Source: Isosphaera sp.
Lineage (GTDB): Bacteria > Planctomycetota > Phycisphaerae > Phycisphaerales > UBA1924
Reading direction: 5' to 3'
Length of the DNA stretch: 64,000 nt
Assembly: GCA_013822085.1 (NCBI GenBank)
Contig: PNJV01000004.1
Coordinates: 33,987-97,986, forward strand
In this document: one piece after another, positions 40,273-49,709 of the stretch
How positions within the stretch are numbered: the stretch's first letter is position 1
Layout of the letters: every line of letters starts with the position of its first letter
Notes under the pieces: generated by a model
Told to the model about the DNA's origin: nothing
Database searches by the model: none
Seen by the model: only the letters and a program-made list of their open reading frames with translations
Translations under genes and position numbers: made by a program

Positions 40273-40656
40273 ATGCCACGTGTCACCAAGGGCGCAGCCC
40301 GCCGGCAGAAGGTCAAGCGGGTGCTCCGTCAAGCCCGCGGCTACACCGACGCGCGGAGCAAGCACTATTGGAAGGCCAAGCTGGCGGTGATCCGCGCCGG
40401 CGTCTACGCCTACCGCGACCGCCGGGCCATCAAACGCGACATGCGCGCCCTGTGGATCACACGCATCACCGCGGCCTGCCGGATGCGCGGCACGCGCTAC
40501 AGCGTGTTCGTCAACGGCCTCAAGATGGCCGGCATCGTGCTTAACCGCAAGATGCTCAGCCAGATCGCCATCGAGGACCCCAAGGCGTTCGATCAGATCG
40601 TCGAGCTGGCGGTGAAGGCGGCCAAGGTCGCCCCGGCCCCGGCGAAGGCGGCCTGA
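40273..40656 (+). CDS. rplT: 50S ribosomal protein L20
   Basis: MPRVTKGAARRQKVKRVLRQARGYTDARSKHYWKAKLAVIRAGVYAYRDRRAIKRDMRALWITRI. Confidence 0.97.
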   Translation: MPRVTKGAARRQKVKRVLRQARGYTDARSKHYWKAKLAVIRAGVYAYRDRRAIKRDMRALWITRITAACRMRGTRYSVFVNGLKMAGIVLNRKMLSQIAIEDPKAFDQIVELAVKAAKVAPAPAKAA

Positions 40657-40774
40657 CCCGTCGGGCGCCTCGGGCGCCTGACGCCGGCTCGCTGAGCCTG
40701 AAAACCGGCGCCCCGCCTGTGCGCGCCGGGCCCGTGCGCGATGGCTGCGCGCCCGGCGGTTGCTGATCGTGCAA

Positions 40775-40798
40775 CGACGCTGCGCGGGCGCAGCGTCG
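40775..40798 (+). promoter_or_regulatory. Perfect 11-nt inverted repeat in rplT-dnaG spacer (candidate attenuator/internal terminator)
   Basis: CGACGCTGCGC-GG-GCGCAGCGTCG. Confidence 0.45.
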
Positions 40799-40845
40799 GG
40801 CAGGGCCGCGGCCCGGCCCGGAGCGACCGCGTGCTACCTTCAGGC

Positions 40846-42882
40846 ATGACCGGCGGCGGAGCGTGGCGCGACGACAAGCGGCGCGTGATGGACGCGGTGG
40901 ACATCGTCCGGCTGATCGGCGAGCACGTGCAGCTGCGCAAGAAGGGGCGCGAGTGGGCGGGGCTGTGCCCGTTCCACGACGACCGCAACCCGTCGATGTA
41001 CGTGGTGCCGGGCAAGCAGATATATCACTGCTTTGTGTGCGGGGCCGGCGGCGACGCGCTGGCGTTTGTGATGAACTACCACAAGATGTCGTTCCGCGAG
41101 GCCCTGGAGCACCTGGCCGAGCGCGCCGGCGTCACGCTGACGCCCTGGAAGCCGGCGCACGCCGCGGCCGGCGGCGGCCCCGACCAGCCCGGCGCCCCCG
41201 AGCTGACACGCGGGCGGCTGGCCCAGGCCAGCGCTCAGGCGGCGCGGTTCTACCGGACGGTGCTCGAGCACGCCGAGCACGGGCGGCAGGCGCGGGCGCT
41301 GCTTGAACACCGGGGCGTGTCGGCGGCGATGGTCGAGCGCTTCGCGCTGGGCGCAGCGCCGGACCGCTGGGACGGCCTGGCGCTGACGGCGCAGAAGCAG
41401 GGCTGGGACACGGTGGCGCTCGAGGCGGTGGGGCTGATCAAGCCGCGCCAGAGCGGCGGGGGCCGGTTCGACCTGCTGCGTCACCGGGTTGTGTTCCCGA
41501 TCCACGACGCGCTGGGGCGCGCCGTGGCCTTCGGCGGGCGGCGCATCAACGACGAGGACAACCCGAAGTACCTCAACTCGCCGGAGCACCCGCTGTTCAA
41601 CAAGTCGGCGACGCTCTACGCGCTGCACCAGGCGGGGTCGGCGGTGCGGCGCCAGGGGTGGGCGGTGGTGGTCGAGGGGTACATGGACGCGATCGCGTGC
41701 CACCAGGCCGGGCTGGAGAACGTGGTGGCAACGCTGGGGACGGCCCTCAACGAGGCCGGGGCGCGGGTGCTCCAGCGGCTGTGCGGCCGCGTGGTGCTGC
41801 TCTTTGACGGCGACGACGCCGGGGCCCGCGCGGCCGACCGCGCGGTGGAGGTGCTGCTGGGCACGAACCTGGACGTGTCCATCGCCACGCTCTCGGCGGC
41901 GCGCGCGGCGGGGGAGATCACCGCCAAGGACCCCGACGAGCTGCTCAAGACGCCCGGCGGGCTCGACGCCCTGCGGCGGCTGCTCGACCGCGGCGTCGAG
42001 GCGCTCGAGTACCGCTTCGAGCGCCTGCGGCAGCGGGCGGCGGGGCTGGGCATGTCGCAGCGGGCGGCGGCCATGGAAGAAGAGATCGGCCGGCTGGTCG
42101 AGCTGGGCTTTGCCGCCATGAGCCCGACCAAGCAGAGCCTCGTGGCCCAGCGGGTGGCCCGCGTCTCGGGGGCCAGCGAGGACGCCGTGCGCCGCTCGAT
42201 CCGCGCCGCTGAGGCCGACCGCGCCCGCCGCGCTCGCGGCCGCGCCCAGGATCCGGTAAGCCAAGGCCCGCAGACGCCCGAGCCGCTCCCGACGCGCCTG
42301 CGCGAGCCACACGAGCATGTGCTGGCGTGCCTGGCGAGCCTGCCGACCGCTTTGGACGAATTGCGACCGGATGACCTGTCGCTCATCGCCCCCGAGCGCT
42401 TCTCGAACGCCACCATGGGGACGCTGGCGGCGGTCGTGGCCCGGATCGCCCAGCGGGCGCAGCGGTCGCAGGGCCCGCCAACAGAAGAACTGGCCGGCGC
42501 GCGGTCGGTGGCGGACCTGCTCTCGGATGACGAATTCGCGGACGGTCGGCTGCAACCGGCGGCGGTGGCGCTGATACACCAGTTGCACCAGTGGCTCGGG
42601 CAGTCGGAGCCAGCGGCGGTGCGCACGCACCTGCGCGGGTGCCTGGAAGCGGCCCGGCGCGAGGAGATGATGCGGCGGCTGCGCGCCGGGGGCGACGCGG
42701 ATGGGGCAGGGGTTGAGCGGGGCGCGGGGGGCTCGGGGGGTGGGGGCGGGGGCGTGGAGGGGGCCGTCGGGCCGGCGGCGGGGGGGGCGGGGGTGGCGGG
42801 GGTGGCGGGCAGGTTGCAGCAGCTGCGCGCAGCCCACGAGACGGGCACCAAGGACCCGCGCACTGTCCCCAAGCCGATGTGA
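40846..42882 (+). CDS. dnaG: DNA primase
   Basis: GLCPFHDDRNPSMYVVPGKQIYHCFVCGAGGDALAF; VVVEGYMDAIACHQAGLENVVATLGTAL. Confidence 0.97.
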   Translation: MTGGGAWRDDKRRVMDAVDIVRLIGEHVQLRKKGREWAGLCPFHDDRNPSMYVVPGKQIYHCFVCGAGGDALAFVMNYHKMSFREALEHLAERAGVTLTPWKPAHAAAGGGPDQPGAPELTRGRLAQASAQAARFYRTVLEHAEHGRQARALLEHRGVSAAMVERFALGAAPDRWDGLALTAQKQGWDTVALEAVGLIKPRQSGGGRFDLLRHRVVFPIHDALGRAVAFGGRRINDEDNPKYLNSPEHPLFNKSATLYALHQAGSAVRRQGWAVVVEGYMDAIACHQAGLENVVATLGTALNEAGARVLQRLCGRVVLLFDGDDAGARAADRAVEVLLGTNLDVSIATLSAARAAGEITAKDPDELLKTPGGLDALRRLLDRGVEALEYRFERLRQRAAGLGMSQRAAAMEEEIGRLVELGFAAMSPTKQSLVAQRVARVSGASEDAVRRSIRAAEADRARRARGRAQDPVSQGPQTPEPLPTRLREPHEHVLACLASLPTALDELRPDDLSLIAPERFSNATMGTLAAVVARIAQRAQRSQGPPTEELAGARSVADLLSDDEFADGRLQPAAVALIHQLHQWLGQSEPAAVRTHLRGCLEAARREEMMRRLRAGGDADGAGVERGAGGSGGGGGGVEGAVGPAAGGAGVAGVAGRLQQLRAAHETGTKDPRTVPKPM

Positions 42883-43101
42883 GGACCCGCGCGCGGGCCC
42901 GGCGAGAGGTCGGGATCGAGGTCGGGATCAAGGAGTTCCCACGCGGGGCGGTCGCGGAGGCCGGATTGCTCGCCGGGGACCTGATTGTGGGCTACATTCG
43001 TTGGTCGGGCCCGCGCCGGTTCCTGGACGAGACGGCTTGGGTGCCCCCAACAGCGGACAACGCGGCCCGCGATCGTCGGGCGCACAGGCCAGGAGCGGCG
43101 T

Positions 43102-45330
43102 GTGAGCGATTCGATCCCCGCGAGCGTGCGTGGCCTGCTCGGCGAGGCCGCTGGGCGTGGCTGGCTGTCGTACGAGGAGCTCAACAACGCGCTCCCCGAC
43201 GCGATGGTCGACCCCGATCGGCTCAACGACCTGCTGCTGATCCTCGACCGGGACGGGATCGAGATGGTCGACGAGATGGAGTTCCGCGCGCGGCTCTACC
43301 GCGCGGGCAAGGAGGCCGACAAGGCCCCCGGGCAGGCCGACAAGGCCACCGCCCAGCCCGACAAGGCCGCGGCCAAGGAACCTAAAAAGGGCAAGCGCGC
43401 CATGACCGTTGTGGGCGGCGAACGCGGCCCCGACGCCGGGTGGACGCTGATGAACTGGGGCCAGCGCCAGCCGGGCGCCAGGCCCGAGGCCAAGCGCTCG
43501 CCGGCGCGCGCCCAGCCGGCCGACCAGGCACAGGTGAGGACCCGGCCCGAGGCCGTCGAGCGGTTCCTGGACCAGGGCGAGCCCGACGAAGAGGCCATGC
43601 GTCGGGAGCTGGCCGAGGACCTGGCGCGGGCCAGCGCCGCCGGGCGCAAGATCGACGACCCCGTGCGGGCGTACCTGTCGCAGATGGGCTCGATCCCGCT
43701 GCTGACGCGCGAGGAAGAGGTCCGCCTGGCCAAGAAGATCGAGACCACGCGGATGATCTTCCGGCGGCGCTGCCTCGAGAGCGACTGGGTGGTGGCGCAG
43801 GCGGCGGGGGTGCTCCGGCAGGTGCAGCGCGGGGAGCTGCCGTTCGACCGAACCATCCGCGTGAGCACGCTGGACCCGGAGTCGCGGGCCAAGACCGCGC
43901 GGCGGATCCCGTACAACCTGGAGACGATCGAGAAGCTGCTGCGCGTCAGCCGCGTGGAGGCGGAGGCGGCCGAGCAGGCCCGGGGCTCGGGGGACGCGGC
44001 CCGCGCCAAGGAGCTGGCGCGGCGCGTGGCCGCGCAGCGCCGCCGGATGGCCGTGCTGACCGAGGAGCTGTCGCTGCGGACGGGCCGGATCGTGCCGCTG
44101 ATGCGCCGGCTGCGCTCGCTGTCGCGGAAGATGAGCGAGCTGGCCGAGGCCGTGCGCACCGAGGAGGCGCGGGCCATGCGCGGGCGCGGCCGGCTGACCC
44201 AGGACGAGCTGGCGGCCATGCGCGAGCAGCTGGGGGGCCTGCGCCGCGAGCTGCTCGAGGAGCCGGCGGCCCTGGACGCCCGCGTCAAGGCCATCGAGAC
44301 GGTCTTCTGGGAGTACGAGCAGGCCAAGCGCGACCTCTCGGGCGGGAACCTGCGCCTGGTGGTCTCGATCGCCAAGAAGTACCGCAACCGCGGCCTCTCG
44401 TTCCTGGACGTGATCCAGGAGGGCAACACCGGCCTGATGCGCGCGGTGGACAAGTTCGAGTACAAGCGCGGGTTCAAGTTCTCAACCTACGCCACCTGGT
44501 GGATCCGCCAGGCCATCACGCGCTCGATCGCCGACCACGCCCGCACCGTGCGCGTGCCGGTCCACATGATCGAGACGCTCACCAGGCTGCGCAACCTCCA
44601 GAAGACCATGTTCCAGGAGATGGGCCGCGAGCCGACGCCCTCGGAGCTGGCCCAGCGCGCCGGCATGAGCGACGCCGACGTGCGCAGGGTCATGCGCGTC
44701 GGCCGAGCGCCGGTCTCGCTCGATCGGCCCGTCGGCGAGCACGAGGACTCCTCCTTCGGCGAGTTCGTCGAGGACACGCGCTCCGGCTCGCCCGTGCAGA
44801 CCGCCGCCGGCGACACGCTCAAGCAGCGCATCGAGCAGGTGCTCAAGTCCCTGACCTACCGCGAGCGCGAGATCATCAAGCTGCGCTACGGCATCGGCGA
44901 CGGCTACACGTACACGCTCGAGGAGGTCGGCCGGCTCTTCAAGGTCACGCGCGAGCGCGTCCGCCAGGTCGAGGCCAAGGCCCTGCGCAAGCTCCAGCAC
45001 CCGCTCCGCTCGCGCAAGCTCGCCGGCTTCCTGGACACCGGCCACCCCCCCACGCCCGACGTGCCCGGCGACATGGCCCCGGACGATCCCCTCCGCCACC
45101 GCGCACGGCGCAGGCCCAAGCCCGCCGCCGACCCCGCTGCCAGCCCCGCCGAGCCGGCTCCCGACCAACGCGACGACGCCCTGGCCCCGGAGGACGACCA
45201 CCCGCCGATCGTCGTCCGGGCCGACCTGCCGCTCGACGCCGCCCTGACCACCGGCGACCGCGAGGTCGCTGAGGCGCACATGCGCGTCGAGCAGGCTGCG
45301 CCCCGGCCGGGCCCGGGCCACGACAACTGA
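43102..45330 (+). CDS. rpoD: Primary RNA polymerase sigma factor RpoD/SigA (GTG start)
   Basis: [81 protein letters not shown]; region 4 [15 protein letters not shown]. Confidence 0.96.
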   Translation: MSDSIPASVRGLLGEAAGRGWLSYEELNNALPDAMVDPDRLNDLLLILDRDGIEMVDEMEFRARLYRAGKEADKAPGQADKATAQPDKAAAKEPKKGKRAMTVVGGERGPDAGWTLMNWGQRQPGARPEAKRSPARAQPADQAQVRTRPEAVERFLDQGEPDEEAMRRELAEDLARASAAGRKIDDPVRAYLSQMGSIPLLTREEEVRLAKKIETTRMIFRRRCLESDWVVAQAAGVLRQVQRGELPFDRTIRVSTLDPESRAKTARRIPYNLETIEKLLRVSRVEAEAAEQARGSGDAARAKELARRVAAQRRRMAVLTEELSLRTGRIVPLMRRLRSLSRKMSELAEAVRTEEARAMRGRGRLTQDELAAMREQLGGLRRELLEEPAALDARVKAIETVFWEYEQAKRDLSGGNLRLVVSIAKKYRNRGLSFLDVIQEGNTGLMRAVDKFEYKRGFKFSTYATWWIRQAITRSIADHARTVRVPVHMIETLTRLRNLQKTMFQEMGREPTPSELAQRAGMSDADVRRVMRVGRAPVSLDRPVGEHEDSSFGEFVEDTRSGSPVQTAAGDTLKQRIEQVLKSLTYREREIIKLRYGIGDGYTYTLEEVGRLFKVTRERVRQVEAKALRKLQHPLRSRKLAGFLDTGHPPTPDVPGDMAPDDPLRHRARRRPKPAADPAASPAEPAPDQRDDALAPEDDHPPIVVRADLPLDAALTTGDREVAEAHMRVEQAAPRPGPGHDN

Positions 45331-45336
45331 CCCGGT

Positions 45337-45627
45337 TCACCTGGTGATGTGAAATCCGTCGGCGGGCGATTCGCCGGGCAGCTCTGGCAACTCGTCCGTC
45401 CACGCGGCGGCGATCTGCCGGCTCAGGGCTTGGCTGATCCGGCCCAGGAGCTCGCGCACGTCGTGCTCCCGCCCTTGCGCTTCGAGCAGGACCGAGCCGT
45501 CGGGCTCGTTGCGCACCCAGCCGCTGACAGCGAGCGCGGCAGCGAGCCGCTGGGCGGTGGCCCGGAAACCGACGCCCTGCACCCGGCCCGTGTACCGCAC
45601 GCGCATCCGCACGCGGGCATCATACAA
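45337..45627 (-). CDS. acyP: Acylphosphatase
   Basis: VRYTGRVQGVGFRATAQRLAAALAVSGWVRNEPDGSVLLEAQG. Confidence 0.93.
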   Translation of the reverse strand: MYDARVRMRVRYTGRVQGVGFRATAQRLAAALAVSGWVRNEPDGSVLLEAQGREHDVRELLGRISQALSRQIAAAWTDELPELPGESPADGFHITR

Positions 45628-45629
45628 AC

Positions 45630-45652
45630 AACGCCGGGGAGTGCCCGGCGTT
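45630..45652 (-). terminator. Candidate intrinsic terminator after the DoxX-like gene
   Basis: AACGCCGGG-N5-CCCGGCGTT perfect 9-bp stem followed on the minus strand by GTTTGT. Confidence 0.5.
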
Positions 45653-45698
45653 GCAAGAGACTACCAAGTTGTGTGCCGACGCGTCAGGCGGTGCCCGC

Positions 45699-46217
45699 TC
45701 AGGCGGTGCCCTTGATGTAGCACACCGGGGCCGACGCGAAACGCTTGACCTGCGACCGCCGGGTGATCAGCACCGCGACGGCCGCGGCGAAGGTCACCAG
45801 GCCCATGACAAAGAGCGTCCCGCCGTCGAGCTCCTGACCGGTGACGACCACGCCATCCTTGTTGGGGCCGGGGACCTGGATACCGATGAGCGCCAGGTGC
45901 GTGACCAGGGCGCCCGACATCAGGGCCATGACGTGCAAGGCGCCGAAGATCGACGTGCGCGGGATGAGGATCAGGATGATCGCCAGGATCTCGTTGGCGG
46001 CGGTGAAGTAACGCAGGAGGGCCTCGTCGACGCCCAGGCCGGACTGGGTGGAGATCTCGTTGAAGAGCCAGACGGTCTCGGGCGCACCGCCGAGCTTGAA
46101 GGGGAGAGTCAAGCCGATGATGCCCGCGGCGACGAGCTGTGGGAGCCAGATGGCGTACTTGGCGATGCCGGCGGGCTTGGGGGCGCCAGCGGCGCCGTGC
46201 GAGGAGAGGCTGGACAT
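45699..46217 (-). CDS. DoxX-like membrane protein
   Basis: IWLPQLVAAGIIGLTLPFKLGGAPETVWLFNEI...; four hydrophobic segments. Confidence 0.65.
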   Translation of the reverse strand: MSSLSSHGAAGAPKPAGIAKYAIWLPQLVAAGIIGLTLPFKLGGAPETVWLFNEISTQSGLGVDEALLRYFTAANEILAIILILIPRTSIFGALHVMALMSGALVTHLALIGIQVPGPNKDGVVVTGQELDGGTLFVMGLVTFAAAVAVLITRRSQVKRFASAPVCYIKGTA

Positions 46218-46332
46218 GGCTGTGATCCTTTCGATGATCGGTCGGCTGGAATCGGCCACGCCGGGGTTGGTCGGCGCGGCCGGGGAGTGAGACGCGCGAC
46301 CGGTCGTGACTGACCGGGGCGCATGGGAGTGA

Positions 46333-47493
46333 TTACTGCTTGGCCTTGAGCTGGTTGAGGGCGGCGACGATGTCGGCGACCTCGGCGCGCTTCTGGTACT
46401 GCGAGTCCACGTAGGCGTAGGTGACCTTGCCGTCGGTGTTGACGACGTAGGTGGCGGTGACGGGCAGCTCGCCGGCGCCGTCGGGGCCGTTGAAGCGGCG
46501 GAGGGCGTCGAAGTTGACGGAGTAGGCCAGGCGGTACTCCTTGGCGACCTTGTTGCCGACGTCGCTCAGGAGGGGGAAGGTGATGTTGATCTTCTTCTTG
46601 GTCTGGACGGAGTTCTCGACCAGCTGCGGGCTGACGGCCACGAGCTGACCGCCGGCGCCGGTGATCTCCGAGAGGCCGGCCTGGTAGCCCTGGAGCTGGC
46701 GGTTGCAGAAGGGGCACCACTGGCCGCGGTAGAAGGTCAGGACGACGGGGCCCTTGGTCAGGAGGGTCGAGAGCTTGACGGTGGCGCCGTCGGTGTCGGG
46801 CAGCTCGAAGTCCGGGGCGGCGTCGCCGACCTTGATGGCCTTGGAGGGGACGTCGGCGGCGGGGTCGCTGCGCTGCTGGCCCTGCTCAGCCGAGAGCGCC
46901 GAGGCGGTCACGCGGCCCTGCGGGGCCGAGAGGTCCGCGGCGGAGGAGCTCTTCTTCTCGCCGCCGTGGGGCTCCTCGCCGGAGGTCTTCTTCCAGTTGG
47001 CGTCGGCCTTGGGCAGGAGCTTGCCGGGCTGCTTCTCCCATTCCTTCTTGGTGTCGCCGAAGATGCCCTTGTAGAAGAGCAGCAGGCGGCCGTCCTCGAT
47101 GCGGAAGGACTTGGGATCGACCTCGACCTTCTCGTTCTTCTCAGCGAACGCGTAGGCGCACCAGCCGCCGTGGGCGGGCTCGTACTTGAGCGGGTCGGCC
47201 TTGAAGGCGTCGAGGTTCTTCTGGTTGGCGAAGTGGTACGTGGCGCCCTGGAAGGTGTGGCTGAACTCCTTCTTGCCCTTGGTGGGGGTGCCGCCGCCCT
47301 CGGGGAAGTAGGCCACCGGGTCGTAGCCGGAGATGGCCAGCTTGTTCTTGTCCAGGCTGTAGTGATTCACGGCGCGGTCGGTCTGGGTGGGCTCGAACGC
47401 CATGGCGGGAGCCGCCGCGACGAACAGGCCTGCCGAGAGGACGAGCGCCGCCGCGGTGTTGACCAGGAATTTGCGACCGTTCTGAACCATCAT
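46333..47493 (-). CDS. Secreted YHS-domain protein fused to an AhpC/TSA peroxiredoxin-like domain
   Basis: YDPVAYFPEGGGTPTKGKKEFSHTFQGATYHFANQKNLDAFKADPLKYEPAHGGWCAYA; then VVLTFYRGQWCPFCNRQLQGYQ. Confidence 0.88.
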   Translation of the reverse strand: MMVQNGRKFLVNTAAALVLSAGLFVAAAPAMAFEPTQTDRAVNHYSLDKNKLAISGYDPVAYFPEGGGTPTKGKKEFSHTFQGATYHFANQKNLDAFKADPLKYEPAHGGWCAYAFAEKNEKVEVDPKSFRIEDGRLLLFYKGIFGDTKKEWEKQPGKLLPKADANWKKTSGEEPHGGEKKSSSAADLSAPQGRVTASALSAEQGQQRSDPAADVPSKAIKVGDAAPDFELPDTDGATVKLSTLLTKGPVVLTFYRGQWCPFCNRQLQGYQAGLSEITGAGGQLVAVSPQLVENSVQTKKKINITFPLLSDVGNKVAKEYRLAYSVNFDALRRFNGPDGAGELPVTATYVVNTDGKVTYAYVDSQYQKRAEVADIVAALNQLKAKQ

Positions 47494-48208
47494 GTGAGCG
47501 AACTCCGATGTGTTCAGTGCCCGGCGCCTGCGTGGGCCGTGGATGGCACTGAACGGGTTTGTGTGTCTTAGACTGCTGCGTACGAACGGATCTTCCGTGC
47601 CTCTAAGGACATTTTCGCTGAGCCAGCTGCTGCGCTGGGCGTCAAGGGCCCGCGGCTGAGAATCCTCGCGTCGCGGCCGTGCTTGTCAGAGCGAACGCTC
47701 GGGCTGGAGGTGTGGCTCGGATGCGACGCGGGGTCATCGGGCGTGGAGTGCTGCAGAGCGCCGCTCGGGCGTGCTCGCTGGGTGGCCGCGTGCTCAGCGG
47801 GGACACGGAACGAAGAGCTCCCCGGCCGAGCGAGCGATGAACGTTCTTGGATCCGTCATGAGACGACCGTGTCGGCCAAACTGTTCGCGCTGTTGCAAAG
47901 TTTCGGTGTTTCTCCTCTTGAAAAGCCCACATGTGGGGCCGGAGCGGGCGAGCACACCCAAGATCAGGGGATGCGTGCTGCGGATAGGGAAGGCTGAAGT
48001 CAGAAACAAGGGTATTCGCCCACACGGATGCGAATGACTATACTCACGCTGTGCCTGATTGCTATTGGTGCAACACGAGCGCGCGGCACCGCGGTTAGAG
48101 CGGTTAGAAACCCACTATTCTCGGCGTCGAACGTCCACGGAGGTGGTGCACAGCTGGCGGTACGAGGGGCCCTGCGGTGTGTCCCGGAGCGATTGGCTTG
48201 GAGCTGTT

Positions 48209-48448
48209 ATGAGTTTGATAGGCATTATGGTACTAGCGCTAGGGGTGTACGCCGCGGTGGGCGTTGCGGTGGCGAGCGCCTTTGTCGTGTGGGGGGTGGG
48301 GCGCGTGGACGAGGGTGCGCGGATCTCCACGCGGGCGTTCCGGGTGATGATCCTGCCCGGCGCGGTGGCGTTGTGGCCGGCGGTGCTGGTGTGGTGGGTC
48401 CGCGGCGGCGGCGGGCCACCGGCGCACGACCAGGGGGGCGCACCGTGA
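48209..48448 (+). CDS. Small membrane protein (first gene of redox operon)
   Basis: 79 aa, MSLIGIMVLALGVYAAVGVAVASAFVVWG...; 4-bp GTGA overlap with next gene. Confidence 0.65.
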   Translation: MSLIGIMVLALGVYAAVGVAVASAFVVWGVGRVDEGARISTRAFRVMILPGAVALWPAVLVWWVRGGGGPPAHDQGGAP

Positions 48449-48600
48449 ACAAACGGCACCGGCTGATACACCTGATCGTGTGGATGATCTTGGCCCCGGC
48501 CCTCCTGGGGGTGATCGCGGCGGGGGTGGCGCTGCGGCCGGAGCGGGTCGCGCCGTCAGCGGGCAACATCGTCGGCGGCCAGGCAGGGGCCACGCCGTGA
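48445..48600 (+). CDS. Small single-TM membrane protein (GTG start)
   Basis: VNKRHRLIHLIVWMILAPALLGVIAAGVALRPERV...; 4-bp overlaps on both sides. Confidence 0.6.
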   Translation: MNKRHRLIHLIVWMILAPALLGVIAAGVALRPERVAPSAGNIVGGQAGATP

Positions 48601-49709
48601 GCGCCGGGTACAAGGCGGTGCAGTGGAACGCCCACAAGCGGGCCTACGACGCGGCGGCTGTGTCGGCGGTGGTCGTGTTCGTGGGCGTGTACGTGGGCGT
48701 GAGCGCCGCGGCGCTGGGCCCGGACAGCCCCGGGCCGGAGGTGCTGGCCCTGCGCGGGCTGGGGCTCTGCGGCCTGGCCTTGTTGCACGCGGCGCTGTGC
48801 ATCGGGCCGATGGCCCGGCTGTGGCCGGGGCTCTCGCCGCTGCTGTACAACCGGCGGCATCTGGGCGTGATGATCGCCACGATCGGGGCCTCCCACGCGG
48901 CGATCGCGGTGGGGTACTACGGCGGCTTCGGCGTGCGCAACCCGGTGCTGGCGGTGGTCGACAGCGCCCCGACGTTCGGCTCGGTCAGCCGGTTCCCGTT
49001 CGAGACCCTGGGGATGCTGGCGCTGGTGATCCTGGGGGTGATGGCGGCGACGAGCCACGACTTCTGGCTCAGGCGGCTCGGGCCGCGGGCGTGGAAGTCT
49101 ATACACATGTTTGTGTATCTGGCGTACGCCCTGCTCGTCGGGCACGTCGCCTGGGGGGTGATGCAGAGCGAGCCGGGCCCGGTGGCGCCGGCGCTGCTCG
49201 GGCTGGGCGTGCTCACGGTGAGCGGGCTGCACATCGCCGCGGGGCTCAAGGAGCTGCGCGGGGCGAGGGTCGGGGGCGGGGCCCCGGCGCAGGCTGCGGG
49301 CGACGGCACGCCGTGGGTGGACGGCGGCGACGCGGGGACGATCGCCGACGGCCGGGCGCGCGTGGTGGCCCTGCCGGGGGGCGATCGTGTGGCGGTCTAT
49401 CGGCAGGGGTCCGCGCTCTCGGCTTTGGCCAACCGCTGCGCCCACCAGGGCGGGCCGCTGGGGGAGGGGCAGGTGATCGACGGGTGCGTCACCTGCCCGT
49501 GGCACGGCTACCAGTACGTGGCCCGCAACGGCAGCTCGCCGCCGCCGTTTACCGACAAGGTCGCGACGTACCGCCTGAGCGTGCGCAGCGGGCGCGTGCT
49601 GATCGACCCCCGCGCCCTGCCGCCGGGCACCGACGTGCCCCCCACGCCGATCGCGCCCAGCGGCGGCGTGCCCACCGCGGGCTCGCCCCGCGCCGAGGAC
49701 CCGTCATGA
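48597..49709 (+). CDS. Ferric-reductase-like transmembrane protein fused to a C-terminal Rieske [2Fe-2S] domain (GTG start)
   Basis: Multiple TM segments, RRLGPRAWKSIHMFVYLAYALLVGHVAWG; Rieske motif CAHQGGPLGEGQVIDGCVTCPWHGYQY. Confidence 0.88.
   Translation: MSAGYKAVQWNAHKRAYDAAAVSAVVVFVGVYVGVSAAALGPDSPGPEVLALRGLGLCGLALLHAALCIGPMARLWPGLSPLLYNRRHLGVMIATIGASHAAIAVGYYGGFGVRNPVLAVVDSAPTFGSVSRFPFETLGMLALVILGVMAATSHDFWLRRLGPRAWKSIHMFVYLAYALLVGHVAWGVMQSEPGPVAPALLGLGVLTVSGLHIAAGLKELRGARVGGGAPAQAAGDGTPWVDGGDAGTIADGRARVVALPGGDRVAVYRQGSALSALANRCAHQGGPLGEGQVIDGCVTCPWHGYQYVARNGSSPPPFTDKVATYRLSVRSGRVLIDPRALPPGTDVPPTPIAPSGGVPTAGSPRAEDPS

Noticed and set aside
47683-48037. Small ORFs of 71-127 aa in the atypical region
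   Set aside because: Mutually overlapping on both strands, no recognisable domains, no convincing start context
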